Assembly: GCF_022829725.1 (NCBI RefSeq)
Contig: NZ_JAKSYG010000045.1
Span: forward strand, 1 to 64,000
Direction: 5' to 3'
Source of the DNA: Methylobacterium sp. E-005
GTDB lineage: Bacteria > Pseudomonadota > Alphaproteobacteria > Rhizobiales > Beijerinckiaceae
Length of the DNA stretch: 64,000 nucleotides
Shown here in pieces: positions 36,838 through 45,613 of the stretch (position 1 is its first letter; the number at the start of each line of letters is the position of its first letter). Under the pieces are notes generated by a model that worked only from the letters and a program-made list of their open reading frames with translations, ran no database searches and was not told the origin of the DNA. The position numbers were made by a program, and so were the translations under genes.

Positions 36838-39789
36838 GTGACGGGAACGAGGGCTCAGACCGCGACCGCGCCGCGGGCAGCGGCGCGGCATGATGCCGGC
36901 TTGGCGCGCAGGCTGGCGGAGCAGCTGCAGGGTGAGGCGCGCTTCGATGCCTTCACTCGCGGGCGCTACAGCACCGACGCCTCGATCTACCAGATCATGC
37001 CCGCCGGCGTGGTGCTGCCGCGTTCGGCCTCCGACATCGCCGCGACCCTGCGCGTTGCCGGTGAGCATGGCGCGCCGGTGATCCTGCGCGGCGGCGGCAC
37101 CTCACAGAACGGGCAGCCGATCGGCTCGGGACTGGTGATCGATTGCTCGCGCCACTTCAACGGCGTGCTCGCCTATGATCCGGAGGGCGGCACGATCACG
37201 GTCGAACCCGGCATGGTGCTGGAGCGCTTGAACAGCCGCATGAAGGCAGACGGCTGGTTCTTCCCCGTCGAGCCGTCCACGGCGACTCGCTGCACCATCG
37301 GCGGCATGGCGGGCAACAATTCCTGCGGCGCCCGCTCCCTCCGCTACGGCAAGATGAGCGACAACGTCCTCTCCCTCAACGCGCTCTTCAATGACGGCGA
37401 GGCCTTCACGTTCGGCCTGACCGGCAACGCGGTGACCGGAGTCACCGGATCCGCCCGCGCCGAAACCCTGGCCGAGCGGCTGCGTGCTTTGGCCCACGAG
37501 CATCGGGATGAGATCGGACTCCGCTATCCGAAGGTGCAGCGGCGGGTTGGTGGCTACAATCTGGACGCGCTGATCGAGCCGGGCCCGAACCTCGCGCATC
37601 TGCTGGTGGGCTCGGAGGGCACACTGGCCGCCACCACGGCGGTGACGCTGAAGCTCTCGCGCCTGCCGACACACCGGGTGATGGGCGTCTGCCATTTCCC
37701 GTCGTTCCGCGCCGCGATGGAGACCACGCAGCATATCGTGGCCCTCGATCCGGTGGCGGTCGAGCTGGTGGACAACAACGTCCTCGTGCTCGGCGCCGAT
37801 ATCCCGCTCTTCCGGACGACGCTCGCCGACATCACCCGCGGCAAGCCGAACTGCCTGCTGCTGACGGAATTCGCTGGTGATGATCTCGCCGTTCTCAAGC
37901 GTGACCTGAAGCGCCTCAAGGCCTGCCTGGCCGATCACGGCTATCCGGACGCGGTCGTCGAGATCGTGGAGCCGGCCCGGCAGAAAGCCGTCTGGGAGGT
38001 GCGGGAGGCCTGCCTCAACATCATGATGTCGATGAAGGGCGACGCCAAACCGGTCTCGTTCATCGAGGATTGCGCGGTGCCGTTGGAGCACCTCGCCGAC
38101 TACACCGACGCGGTCACGGAGGTCTTCACCAAGCACGGCACCCGCGGCACGTGGTACGCCCACGCCTCGGTGGGTTGCCTGCACGTACGCCCGATCCTGA
38201 ACATGAAGGAGGGGGGCGACGTCGCGAAGATGCGCGCCATCGCGGAGGAGACCTCCGAGCTGGTGCGTCGCTACAAAGGTTCCTATTCCGGCGAGCACGG
38301 CGACGGGATCTCCCGCTCCGAATACATCGCGCCGCTATTCGGTCCGGTCCTGACTTCCGCTTTCGAGACCGTGAAGGACGCCTTCGATCCCGAGAACCGG
38401 CTCAATCCCGGCAAGATCGTCCGCCCGCTCACCATGGACGACCGCGCGCTGTTCCGGTTCAAGCCGGATTACGCGGTGACGCAGCCGATGCAGACGGCGC
38501 TCGACTGGTCGGATTGGGGCGGCTTCGGCGCCGCGGTGGAGATGTGCAACAACAACGGCACCTGCCGGAAGCTGGCAGGCGGTGCCATGTGCCCGTCCTA
38601 TCGGGCGACGCGGGAGGAGCAGCACCTCACCCGCGGGCGCGCGAACTCTCTGCGGCTCGCCATCTCCGGACAGCTCGGCAAGGACGCGTTCACCAGCCCG
38701 GAGATGAAGCGGACCCTCGACCTCTGCGTCTCCTGCAAGGCCTGCCGGCGGGAATGCCCAACCGGCGTCGATATGGCCAAGATGAAGATCGAGTTCCTGC
38801 ACCATTACCACGCCCGGCACGGGCTACCGCTGCGCGAGCGGCTGATCGCACAGATGCCGGTCTATGCCGGCGCGGCCGCCAAGCTCGCGCCGCTGCTCAA
38901 CCTGCGGGACCGGCATCCGGCACTGGCGCGACTCTCTGAAAAGTTTGCCGGTCTCTCGGCCAAGCGGTCGCTGCCGCGCTGGCGCCGGCCCTGGAGCGAG
39001 CAGGGGGAGGCTGCTCATCCGGGCGACGTGCAGGGCGATTTTCGCGACATCATCCTGTTCGGCGATACCTTCAACCGCGCCTTCGAGCGCGAGAACCTGG
39101 AGGCGGCCGAACGCGTTCTGAGCGCCGCCGGCTATCGCCTGCACCGGGTCTACCCGAACCGCGGCCGACGTCCCCTCTGCTGTGGCCGGACTTGGCTCGC
39201 CTCGGGCCAGACCGACCGGGCGCGGCAGGAGGCGCAGCGGACCCTCGACACGTTCCTCCCCTTCATCCGGGCGGGGGCGCGGGTGGTCGGCCTGGAACCG
39301 TCCTGCCTTCTTACCTTCCGGGATGAGTTTGGATCTCTCCTGCCGGGACCGGACACTGCGCTCCTCGCCCGGCAATCGCTGCTGTTCGAGGAATTGCTGG
39401 CCACCGACCTCGCCGCGGGGCGGATCGAGCTCCCTCTGGCGCATCAGGGGGGCCGCGTGGCCCACCTCCACGGGCATTGCCACCAGAAATCCTTTGGCCT
39501 GATGGGCTCGGTGGAAACGGTGCTGCGCGCCGTGCCGGGGCTCGACGTGCGGGTGATCGAGTCGAGCTGCTGCGGCATGGCCGGGGCCTTCGGTTACAGG
39601 CCGGAATCGATCGAGACGTCCTTCGCCATGGCCGAGCTGTCGCTGTTCCCGGCGTTGCGGGCCAAGGCGGCCGACGATCTGGTGGTTGCGGACGGGACAA
39701 GCTGCCGGCATCAAATCCACGACGGGCTCGGGCTCCGTGCGGAACATGTGGCCCGCATTCTCGATCGGGCGCTCACGCCTCGACACTGA
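36838..39789 (+). CDS. FAD / Fe-S D-2-hydroxyacid dehydrogenase (YdiJ-like)
   Basis: 983 residues from a GTG with GGGAGGA upstream. The FAD PCMH domain (residues ~55-240) has VILRGGGTSQNGQPIGSG and IGGMAGNNSCGARSLRYG. The FAD-oxidase C domain (~250-545) has SGEHGDGISRSEYIAPLFG. Next come a MCNNNGTCRK / MCPSYRATREEQHLTRGRA cysteine region (~570) and a ferredoxin-like cluster LCVSCKACRRECPTGVDM (~628). Two CCG cysteine-rich motifs, LCCGRTWLASG and ESSCCGMAGAF, follow near residues 780 and 910. The layout is that of YdiJ-type D-2-hydroxyglutarate/D-lactate dehydrogenases. It may feed electrons to quinone. It precedes a GntR gene by 59 bp. Confidence 0.9.
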   Translation: MTGTRAQTATAPRAAARHDAGLARRLAEQLQGEARFDAFTRGRYSTDASIYQIMPAGVVLPRSASDIAATLRVAGEHGAPVILRGGGTSQNGQPIGSGLVIDCSRHFNGVLAYDPEGGTITVEPGMVLERLNSRMKADGWFFPVEPSTATRCTIGGMAGNNSCGARSLRYGKMSDNVLSLNALFNDGEAFTFGLTGNAVTGVTGSARAETLAERLRALAHEHRDEIGLRYPKVQRRVGGYNLDALIEPGPNLAHLLVGSEGTLAATTAVTLKLSRLPTHRVMGVCHFPSFRAAMETTQHIVALDPVAVELVDNNVLVLGADIPLFRTTLADITRGKPNCLLLTEFAGDDLAVLKRDLKRLKACLADHGYPDAVVEIVEPARQKAVWEVREACLNIMMSMKGDAKPVSFIEDCAVPLEHLADYTDAVTEVFTKHGTRGTWYAHASVGCLHVRPILNMKEGGDVAKMRAIAEETSELVRRYKGSYSGEHGDGISRSEYIAPLFGPVLTSAFETVKDAFDPENRLNPGKIVRPLTMDDRALFRFKPDYAVTQPMQTALDWSDWGGFGAAVEMCNNNGTCRKLAGGAMCPSYRATREEQHLTRGRANSLRLAISGQLGKDAFTSPEMKRTLDLCVSCKACRRECPTGVDMAKMKIEFLHHYHARHGLPLRERLIAQMPVYAGAAAKLAPLLNLRDRHPALARLSEKFAGLSAKRSLPRWRRPWSEQGEAAHPGDVQGDFRDIILFGDTFNRAFERENLEAAERVLSAAGYRLHRVYPNRGRRPLCCGRTWLASGQTDRARQEAQRTLDTFLPFIRAGARVVGLEPSCLLTFRDEFGSLLPGPDTALLARQSLLFEELLATDLAAGRIELPLAHQGGRVAHLHGHCHQKSFGLMGSVETVLRAVPGLDVRVIESSCCGMAGAFGYRPESIETSFAMAELSLFPALRAKAADDLVVADGTSCRHQIHDGLGLRAEHVARILDRALTPRH

Positions 39790-39848
39790 ATCGCCGGACA
39801 CCTACAGAGGGATGACAGGCGCGCTGACCTGCCATGCGTCGGGGGACC

Positions 39849-40529
39849 ATGAACAAGATCGAGGCCGGGATCGGAATCAGCCGCCGCTACCTCCATGACC
39901 AAGTGGCGGACCGGATGCGCGAGCTGATCCGATCCGGCGAGATGGAGCCGAAGGCGCGGATCAACGAGGGCGAGCTGACGGAACGCTTCGGCATTTCGCG
40001 TACGCCGCTCCGCGAGGCGATCAAAATCCTGGCGACCGAGGGTCTGCTCGAGCTTCTGCCGAATCGCGGTGCGCGCGTGGCCAGCATCTCCGAGACGGAG
40101 CTTGAGGAGATGATGGAGGTCATCGCCGGCCTCGAGGCCACCGCCGGCGATCTGGCGTGCCGCACGATCAGCGATGCGGAGATCGACGCCATCGTCACGG
40201 ACCATGAGGCGATGGTCCTGGCCTGGAAGGCGAGCAACGAGGCTGGCTATTTCAGCCACAACCGCCGCATCCACGAGGCCATCATGGCGGCCAGCCGGAA
40301 CACGGTGCTGGCCAACATCTACGCCAGCCTGTCGGGACGGATCCAGCGGTCGCGCTACTCCGCGCACCAGACCCCGGACCAGTGGTCCCGCGCGATCGCC
40401 GAGCACGAGCGCATGATCGAACTGTTGCGCGCCCGTGACGGCGCCGCGCTCGCCGTACTCCTGCGGGAGCACATCCGCGGGAAAAAGTCGGTGATCGCGG
40501 CCAATTACGGTGCCGCCGAGGCGGTTTGA
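39849..40529 (+). CDS. GntR-family regulator, FCD subfamily
   Basis: 226 residues from ATG 39849 (MNKIEAGIGISRRYL), preceded by GGGGG; an ATG at 39834 is less well placed. The winged helix is IRSGEMEPKARINEGELTER plus GISRTPLREAIKILATEGLL. The FCD domain carries AYxx-type helices with SHNRRIHEAIMAASRN and AIAEHERMIELLRARDG, where the two His-containing segments probably bind metal. It is likely co-transcribed with the YdiJ-like gene and convergent with the next GntR gene. Confidence 0.88.
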   Translation: MNKIEAGIGISRRYLHDQVADRMRELIRSGEMEPKARINEGELTERFGISRTPLREAIKILATEGLLELLPNRGARVASISETELEEMMEVIAGLEATAGDLACRTISDAEIDAIVTDHEAMVLAWKASNEAGYFSHNRRIHEAIMAASRNTVLANIYASLSGRIQRSRYSAHQTPDQWSRAIAEHERMIELLRARDGAALAVLLREHIRGKKSVIAANYGAAEAV

Positions 40530-40569
40530 GCGAACAGACCCGCAGCGGGATCGTGACGTCCGCGCTCAA
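40526..40569. terminator. Nested palindromes between two convergent GntR genes
   Basis: An outer pair TTGAGCG / CGCTCAA holds both stop codons. Inside it, at 40539-40549, CCCGC-A-GCGGG forms an 11-bp palindrome. There is no T-run. It is terminator-like for both strands. Confidence 0.35.
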
Positions 40570-41219
40570 GCGGCGCTCGGCGGACGCAGGCCGGCCACGA
40601 GATCGGTGAATCGGTCGCCCTGCACGATCACGTGGCTGCGCAGGGCATCGGCCGCCTGCGTCGCGTCACCGGCTAGGATCGCGGCCACGATGGCTTCGTG
40701 CTCAGCGAGCGATTGCGGCACGCGCTGGCGCACGCGCAGTTGCAGGCGGCGATACGGTGCCAGCCTGCGATGGAGCGAGAGAGCCTGATCGGCCAAAAAA
40801 TCATTGTGGCTCGCCCGGTATACGACGGTGTGGAACACGTAATTCTCGGCGTAATAGGCTTCCGCATCCTCGGTCATCATGGCGTCGCGGCAGCCCGACA
40901 GGGCGCCCTGCAAAGCGGCCGCGTCATCAGCTGTGAGGCGCCGGGCCGCAAGCCGCCCGCACGCCGCCTCGATCTCCGCCATGGTCTCGAACATGGCGAG
41001 GAGAAGATGCGGCTCGGGCACGCTCACGATTGCGCCCCGCCGCGGCTTCGTTTGAATGAGGCCCGTCGCGGCGAGCTGCAACAGCGCCTCCCGGATCGGC
41101 GTCCGCGAGACCCCGAACCGCGCCGCGAGCTGATTCTCGTCGAGGCGCGATCCGAGCGCCAGTTCGCCCGAGACGATTTCGTCCTCGATCCGCTGCTTCA
41201 GACGCTGCGCGTGGCTCAT
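40566..41219 (-). CDS. GntR-family regulator, FCD subfamily
   Basis: 217 residues from ATG 41219 (MSHAQRLKQRIEDEI); the frame is open further upstream without a good start. The winged helix is VSGELALGSRLDENQLAARF and GVSRTPIREALLQLAATGLI. The FCD domain includes NYVFHTVVYRASHNDFLADQ and SLAEHEAIVAAILAGDA. It faces away from the TRAP transporter operon across a 475-bp region with operator-like repeats, so it is the best candidate regulator of dctPQM. Confidence 0.88.
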   Translation of the reverse strand: MSHAQRLKQRIEDEIVSGELALGSRLDENQLAARFGVSRTPIREALLQLAATGLIQTKPRRGAIVSVPEPHLLLAMFETMAEIEAACGRLAARRLTADDAAALQGALSGCRDAMMTEDAEAYYAENYVFHTVVYRASHNDFLADQALSLHRRLAPYRRLQLRVRQRVPQSLAEHEAIVAAILAGDATQAADALRSHVIVQGDRFTDLVAGLRPPSAA

Positions 41220-41574
41220 CCGCCCCGATCCCCTTCCTGCACGGTGAATCCGCCGGAGCGGGCCCTCCCTCCTCCGCCGACTCTGCAAAAGGCCACGCTG
41301 CCGCGTAGGCGCAGCATCGTTCCGGCGCGACACCCAAGGACCCACGAGCGCCCGATCGTTCGTCGGCCCTGCCCCTGCCGTCACCTGCATGGACCAGACG
41401 GCGCGCTCTGGACGGCGCGATCAGCGCGCTCGTCCCAGTATGCAGGCCTCATGGAGATGGGCAGACCGGAATGAATCACCGTTCTCAACCGTCTTTGATG
41501 GGTTGTGTCACCGACCGTACGGACGACCGGCTGACGGCGCGTTTCGGCTGCCAACACCCGGTATGTTCCGTCGG

Positions 41575-41583
41575 GCATTATGC
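41575..41583. promoter_or_regulatory. Operator-like 9-mer, upstream copy
   Basis: GCATTATGC, a palindrome about its central base. It is the reverse complement of the copy at 41639-41647, with centres 64 bp apart (about six helical turns). The two flank the TTGACA promoter element of the TRAP operon. Confidence 0.4.
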
Positions 41584-41590
41584 TTCCGCA

Positions 41591-41619
41591 TTGACAAAAT
41601 ATACAAGCGGGTCATTCAT
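41591..41619 (+). promoter_or_regulatory. Candidate sigma-70-type promoter of the dctPQM operon
   Basis: A consensus -35 hexamer, TTGACA, at 41591-41596 is followed after 17 bases by ATTCAT, a poor -10 match. CATACAT at 41621-41627 is an alternative. The AT-rich setting 75-100 bp before dctP supports a promoter here; the exact -10 is uncertain. Confidence 0.4.
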
Positions 41620-41638
41620 GCATACATAGAGACGGTGC

Positions 41639-41647
41639 GCATAATGC
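41639..41647. promoter_or_regulatory. Operator-like 9-mer, downstream copy
   Basis: GCATAATGC lies inside a further inverted repeat, GGTGC-N7-GCACC, at 41634-41650. Together with the copy at 41575-41583 it brackets the promoter, a layout that would suit a dimeric GntR repressor. Confidence 0.4.
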
Positions 41648-41694
41648 ACCGCACAACAATGAAGCCGTGTTATTTTGCGGTGCGGGAGAGCATC

Positions 41695-42717
41695 ATGACG
41701 CCTACTCGTCGCTCGTTGGTTGCAGCAACACTTGCAGCACCAGCCCTGCTGAGGTTTGGTCTGGGCTCTGCGCAGGCCGCCACGACGTTGAAGCTGTCGC
41801 ACCAGTTTCCCGGCGGGACCATCGACGAGGGCGATTTCCGCGATCGCATGTGCCGGAAATTCGCCAAAACGGTCGCGGAGCGTTCCAAAGGTGCGATCGA
41901 GATCCAGGTCTATCCCGGCTCCTCGCTGATGAAGACGAACGCCCAGTTCGGCGCCATGCGGAAGGGCGCCCTCGACATGTCGCTCTACCCGAGCCCCTAT
42001 GCGGGCGGCGAGGTGCCCGAAATGAATATCGGGCTGATGCCGGCGCTGGTGACCTCCTACGCGCAGGCGATCGCCTGGAAGAACGCGCCGGTCGGCCGCA
42101 AGCTGACCGAGATCCTGGATTCCAAGGGCATCATCCTCGTCTCCTGGGTCTGGCAGGCAGGCGGGGTCGCGAGCCGTGAGCGCCCCCTCGTCAGCCCGGC
42201 CGACGCCAAGGGCATGAAGGTCCGCGGCGGTTCGCGCGAAATGGACATGATGATGAAGGAGGCGGGCGCCGCCACCCTCTCGATCCCGTCGAACGAATCC
42301 TACGCGGCGATGCAGACCGGCGCCTGCGACGCGGTCATCACCTCCTCGACCAGCCTGATCTCGTTCCGCCTGGAGGAGCTGGCCAAGGCGCTGACCTCGG
42401 GCCGGGAACGCTCCTACTGGTTCATGCTCGAACCGATCATGATGTCCAAGATCGTCTTCACCGGTCTGCCGAAGGAGCAGCAGGACCTGATCATGGCGGT
42501 GGGCGGTGAACTCGAGGCGTTCGGGCAGGCCGGCGCGAAGGAAGACGATACGCGCGTCGAGGAGATTTTCTCCAAGGCCGGCGCCAAGGTCTCGCAGCTC
42601 GACGAGAAGTCCCTGGGTGAATGGCGCGACCTCGCCCGTGGCACGGCCTGGAAGGATTACGCGGCCAAGAACGCCAACTGCGCGGAGCTGCTCAAGCTCG
42701 CGGAGCAGGTCGCGTGA
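41695..42717 (+). CDS. dctP: TRAP transporter substrate-binding protein DctP
   Basis: 340-residue periplasmic receptor (DctP/TAXI superfamily, DctP type). It starts at ATG 41695 with GGGAGAG upstream. The signal peptide TPTRRSLVAATLAAPALLRF is twin-arginine-like and ends near AQAA. Mature landmarks are LKLSHQFPGGTIDEGDFRDR, IEIQVYPGSSLMKTNAQFGA and the ligand-anchoring Arg region GMKVRGGSREMDMMM. These proteins bind carboxylates through that arginine. The ligand is unknown, but the surrounding 2-hydroxyacid dehydrogenases point to a hydroxy or keto acid. Confidence 0.92.
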   Translation: MTPTRRSLVAATLAAPALLRFGLGSAQAATTLKLSHQFPGGTIDEGDFRDRMCRKFAKTVAERSKGAIEIQVYPGSSLMKTNAQFGAMRKGALDMSLYPSPYAGGEVPEMNIGLMPALVTSYAQAIAWKNAPVGRKLTEILDSKGIILVSWVWQAGGVASRERPLVSPADAKGMKVRGGSREMDMMMKEAGAATLSIPSNESYAAMQTGACDAVITSSTSLISFRLEELAKALTSGRERSYWFMLEPIMMSKIVFTGLPKEQQDLIMAVGGELEAFGQAGAKEDDTRVEEIFSKAGAKVSQLDEKSLGEWRDLARGTAWKDYAAKNANCAELLKLAEQVA

Positions 42718-43388
42718 GCCACGGCTTCGACGCCGCGACGGCTTCCGCCGAATCCCGAGCCGGCGACGAGCCACGGCTGCCTGGACTGCTGGGCGTCTTC
42801 GACCGGGCGATGCGCCTGCTGAACCGGGTGATCCTCGGGATCGGCGGTCTCTGCCTCGTGGCAGCCTGCCTGGTGCTGACCCACAGCGTCGTCGTCCGCT
42901 ACCTCCTGAAGGAGCCGACCGAGTGGCAGGACGAGATGGCGGTATTCCTGATCATCGGGGCCACCTTCCTGTCGGCCGCCGGGGTTCAGGCCAAGCGCGG
43001 CCATGTGGCGATTGAGGCCCTGACGGGCCTGCTGCCGCCGGGTGCCAACCGGGTCCGGCTGCTGCTCGCCGACGTGATCAGCCTCGCCTTCTGCCTGTTC
43101 TTCGCGTGGAAGAGCTGGTCCCTCGACCACGAGGCCTGGACCGACGGTCAGGTTTCGCAATCGACATGGGGGCCGCCGCTGTGGATTCCCTACACGCTGA
43201 TGGCAGCCGGCATGAGCCTGCTGTGCCTGCAATTCGTCCTGCAGATCGCCGAGGCGCTGGCCTACGGGCCGAAGGCCGCCGGCTGGGCGAAACCGAAGAT
43301 CGGCCTGGGTGCTGATCTCAACCAGACGATCGCGCCGGAGGGGCCGGATCCGATGGGCCGGACGGTCACCGCGAAGGGTCAACGATGA
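42714..43388 (+). CDS. dctQ: TRAP transporter small permease DctQ
   Basis: 224 residues from a GTG that overlaps the dctP stop by 4 bases (GTGA). Four membrane segments: LNRVILGIGGLCLVAACLVL; MAVFLIIGATFLSAAGVQAK with the conserved GHVAIEAL after it; LLLADVISLAFCLFFAWKSW; and WIPYTLMAAGMSLLCLQFVL. Both termini are longer than usual and polar. It works with DctM as the sodium-driven membrane unit. Confidence 0.9.
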   Translation: MSHGFDAATASAESRAGDEPRLPGLLGVFDRAMRLLNRVILGIGGLCLVAACLVLTHSVVVRYLLKEPTEWQDEMAVFLIIGATFLSAAGVQAKRGHVAIEALTGLLPPGANRVRLLLADVISLAFCLFFAWKSWSLDHEAWTDGQVSQSTWGPPLWIPYTLMAAGMSLLCLQFVLQIAEALAYGPKAAGWAKPKIGLGADLNQTIAPEGPDPMGRTVTAKGQR

Positions 43389-44737
43389 GCACCGCCGCGA
43401 TCGGCTTCCTCTACGCGGGTGCCACCCTCGGGGCGATGCTGTCGGGCATCCCCATCGCGTTCGCGCTGGGCTTCGTGGCGCTGGCCTTCATGGTGGCGTT
43501 CATGCCGGGCGCCTCCCTCGATACGGTGGCGCAGAACGTCTACGAGGAGATGGCCTCGATCACCCTGCTGTCGATCCCGCTCTTCATCCTCAAGGGTGCG
43601 GCGATCGGACGGTCCCGGGCAGGCCAGGATCTCTACTCGGCCATGCATGCCTGGATGCACCGCATCCCCGGCGGCTTGGGCATCGCCAACGTCTTCGCCT
43701 GCGCGCTGTTCGCCGCCATGGCGGGTTCGAGCCCGGCGACCTGCTCGGCGATCGGCTCAGCCGGTATCCCGGAGATGCGCAAGCGCGGCTACTCGCCGGG
43801 CTTCGCGGCCGGGATCATCGCGGCCGGCGGCACGCTGGGCATCCTGCTGCCGCCCTCGATCACCATGATCCTGTACGCGGTGGCCGCGGAGCAATCGCTC
43901 GGGCGCCTGTTCCTGGCCGGTATCGGGCCGGGGCTGCTCCTCGTCTCTTTGTTCGCCACGTGGTCGATGATCCGCTTCCGCTCGGAATACGCGACCGCCA
44001 AGGCGGCTCTGGAGCGCGGCGGCCCGGCCTCGCCGATCCTGGCGGACGAGCAGTACAGCATGGCGCAGCGCTTCTCGACGCTGCCGCGGGTGCTGCCCTT
44101 CGTGGTGCTGCTGACCGGCGTGATGGTGGCGCTCTATGGCGGCTATTCCACGCCTTCGGAGACGGCGGGGCTCGGTGGCTTGCTGGCGCTGGCGCTGATC
44201 GCCGCGATCTACGGCGTTTGGCGATTCCGGGACGTCAGCCCGATCCTGACCGCGACGTTGCGCGAATCCACCATGCTGATGCTGATCATCGGCATGTCGC
44301 TGCTCTACGCCTACGTGATGAGCTACCTGCACATCTCGCAATCGGCCGCGCAGGCGATCGTGGCGATGCAGCTCTCGCCCTGGGTCCTGCTGGTGACGAT
44401 CCTGTCGTTGGTGATCGTGCTGGGCTTCTTCCTGCCACCGGTCTCGATCATCCTGATGACGGCACCGATCATCCTGCCGCCCCTCAAGGCCGCCGGGTTC
44501 GATCTGGTGTGGTTCGGCGTGGTGATGACCATCACCATGGAGATGGGGCTGATCCACCCGCCGGTGGGGCTCAACATCTTCGTCATCAAGAACATCGCGC
44601 CGGATATCCCGCTCTCTGACATCATCTGGGGCACCCTGCCCTTCGTGCTGCTGATGACGGTGGCGATCCTGATCCTGTGCCTCGTGCCGGGGATCGCGAT
44701 GTGGCTGCCGGATCTGTTGCTGGCGACGACGCGGTAG
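43385..44737 (+). CDS. dctM: TRAP transporter large permease DctM
   Basis: 450 residues with about 12 membrane segments, overlapping dctQ by 4 bases. Typical blocks are SITLLSIPLFILKGAAIGRS, AMAGSSPATCSAIGSAGIPEM, AAGGTLGILLPPSITMILYA and TMEMGLIHPPVGLNIFVIKN near the end. DctM catalyses Na+-coupled solute import in partnership with DctP and DctQ. It completes the operon; the next gene begins 48 bp on. Confidence 0.94.
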   Translation: MSTAAIGFLYAGATLGAMLSGIPIAFALGFVALAFMVAFMPGASLDTVAQNVYEEMASITLLSIPLFILKGAAIGRSRAGQDLYSAMHAWMHRIPGGLGIANVFACALFAAMAGSSPATCSAIGSAGIPEMRKRGYSPGFAAGIIAAGGTLGILLPPSITMILYAVAAEQSLGRLFLAGIGPGLLLVSLFATWSMIRFRSEYATAKAALERGGPASPILADEQYSMAQRFSTLPRVLPFVVLLTGVMVALYGGYSTPSETAGLGGLLALALIAAIYGVWRFRDVSPILTATLRESTMLMLIIGMSLLYAYVMSYLHISQSAAQAIVAMQLSPWVLLVTILSLVIVLGFFLPPVSIILMTAPIILPPLKAAGFDLVWFGVVMTITMEMGLIHPPVGLNIFVIKNIAPDIPLSDIIWGTLPFVLLMTVAILILCLVPGIAMWLPDLLLATTR

Positions 44738-44785
44738 GCGGCGCAGCGGGTCGCGTCGCCGCCTGCGTCGCGCTATCACCGGGAA

Positions 44786-45049
44786 ATGACCGATCTCCGG
44801 ACGATCCAGATGCTGCACGCGGCCAACATCATCGCCGAGGATGAGATCGACGCGAGCGTCGAGGCCTTCCTGCAGGGTGTGGTGGCCGAGCCTTACCGGT
44901 TCCGAAGTGGCCACCGGGTGAACCTCGTCAAGGCGGTGCGTAGCCACCCCGGGGCGCAGGAATTCGTCGGGCGCGCGAATGTCGGCACGTCGCTGAAGCG
45001 CCCCTTCGTCCGAGCGGCGATCCTGCAGGCACGGCCGCTGAAGGAGTGA
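44786..45049 (+). CDS. Small hypothetical protein
   Basis: 87 residues, MTDLRTIQMLHAANIIAEDE at the N terminus. No signal peptide, membrane segment or known motif; mixed helical composition with several Arg/Lys residues at the end. It lies in the same direction as the TRAP operon, 48 bp after dctM, and ahead of ybaK. The unbroken frame, clear ATG and non-repetitive sequence favour a real gene. Function unknown. Confidence 0.5.
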   Translation: MTDLRTIQMLHAANIIAEDEIDASVEAFLQGVVAEPYRFRSGHRVNLVKAVRSHPGAQEFVGRANVGTSLKRPFVRAAILQARPLKE

Positions 45050-45137
45050 GCGGGCATCTGGCGTTCGCATAGCTGCCGAGCTGCGGCTCAGTTGAGTGCT
45101 TGATGCGATCAAGCCTGCCCCTGCACGAGAAACACCG

Positions 45138-45605
45138 ATGAGCTTCGACTCCGTCCGGGCGTTCTTCGCCGAGAGGGCGCCTGATATCGCCGTCCTCGAA
45201 CTGGAGACCCGCACCGCGACCGTGGCGGAAGCCGCCGCCGCCCATGGCGTCGCGCCGGCGCAGATCGCCAAGACGCTCTCGCTGCGGATCGGCGATCGGG
45301 TCGTCCTGGTTGTGACCCGCGGTGATGCCCGCCTCGACAACAGGAAGGCCAAGGCGGCCCTCGGCGGCAAGGTTCGGATGCTGGATCTCGCCGAGGTCGA
45401 GCCCATCACCGGCCATCCGGTCGGCGGCGTCTGCCCGTTCGGCCTGAGCGCGCCCCTGACGGTCTATTGCGACGTCTCGCTCAAGGCGTTCGATGAGGTC
45501 GTGCCGGCCGCCGGAAGCCCGCACAGCGCGGTCCGGATCGCCCCGGAGCGGATGGCCGCGCTGACCGCCGCCACCTGGGTAGATATCTGCGCGGCGGCCG
45601 GCTGA
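45138..45605 (+). CDS. YbaK/EbsC-family aminoacyl-tRNA deacylase
   Basis: 155 residues from ATG 45138 (MSFDSVRAFFAERAPD), covering the complete YbaK domain. The catalytic lysine is in PAQIAKTLSLRIGDRVVLVV; other conserved parts are LDNRKAKAALGGKVRML and the GHPVGGVCPFGL turn near residue 95. The family removes wrongly attached amino acids (Ala, Cys or others) from tRNA in trans. It is convergent with the enoyl-CoA hydratase gene, 3 bases apart. Confidence 0.88.
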   Translation: MSFDSVRAFFAERAPDIAVLELETRTATVAEAAAAHGVAPAQIAKTLSLRIGDRVVLVVTRGDARLDNRKAKAALGGKVRMLDLAEVEPITGHPVGGVCPFGLSAPLTVYCDVSLKAFDEVVPAAGSPHSAVRIAPERMAALTAATWVDICAAAG

Positions 45606-45613
45606 GCCTCAGC
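45601..45613. terminator. 13-bp palindrome over convergent ybaK / hydratase stops
   Basis: GCTGAG-C-CTCAGC contains the TGA of the ybaK-like gene and, mirrored, the TGA of the enoyl-CoA hydratase gene. There is no T-run. Confidence 0.35.

Larger units (their letters stand above)
41220..41694. other. 475-bp divergent regulatory region upstream of dctP
   Basis: No credible coding frame. The dctP-proximal 120 bp is distinctly AT-rich and holds a -35-like TTGACA plus repeats (annotated separately). The GntR-proximal half has normal GC and no structure I could recognise. Confidence 0.5.
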
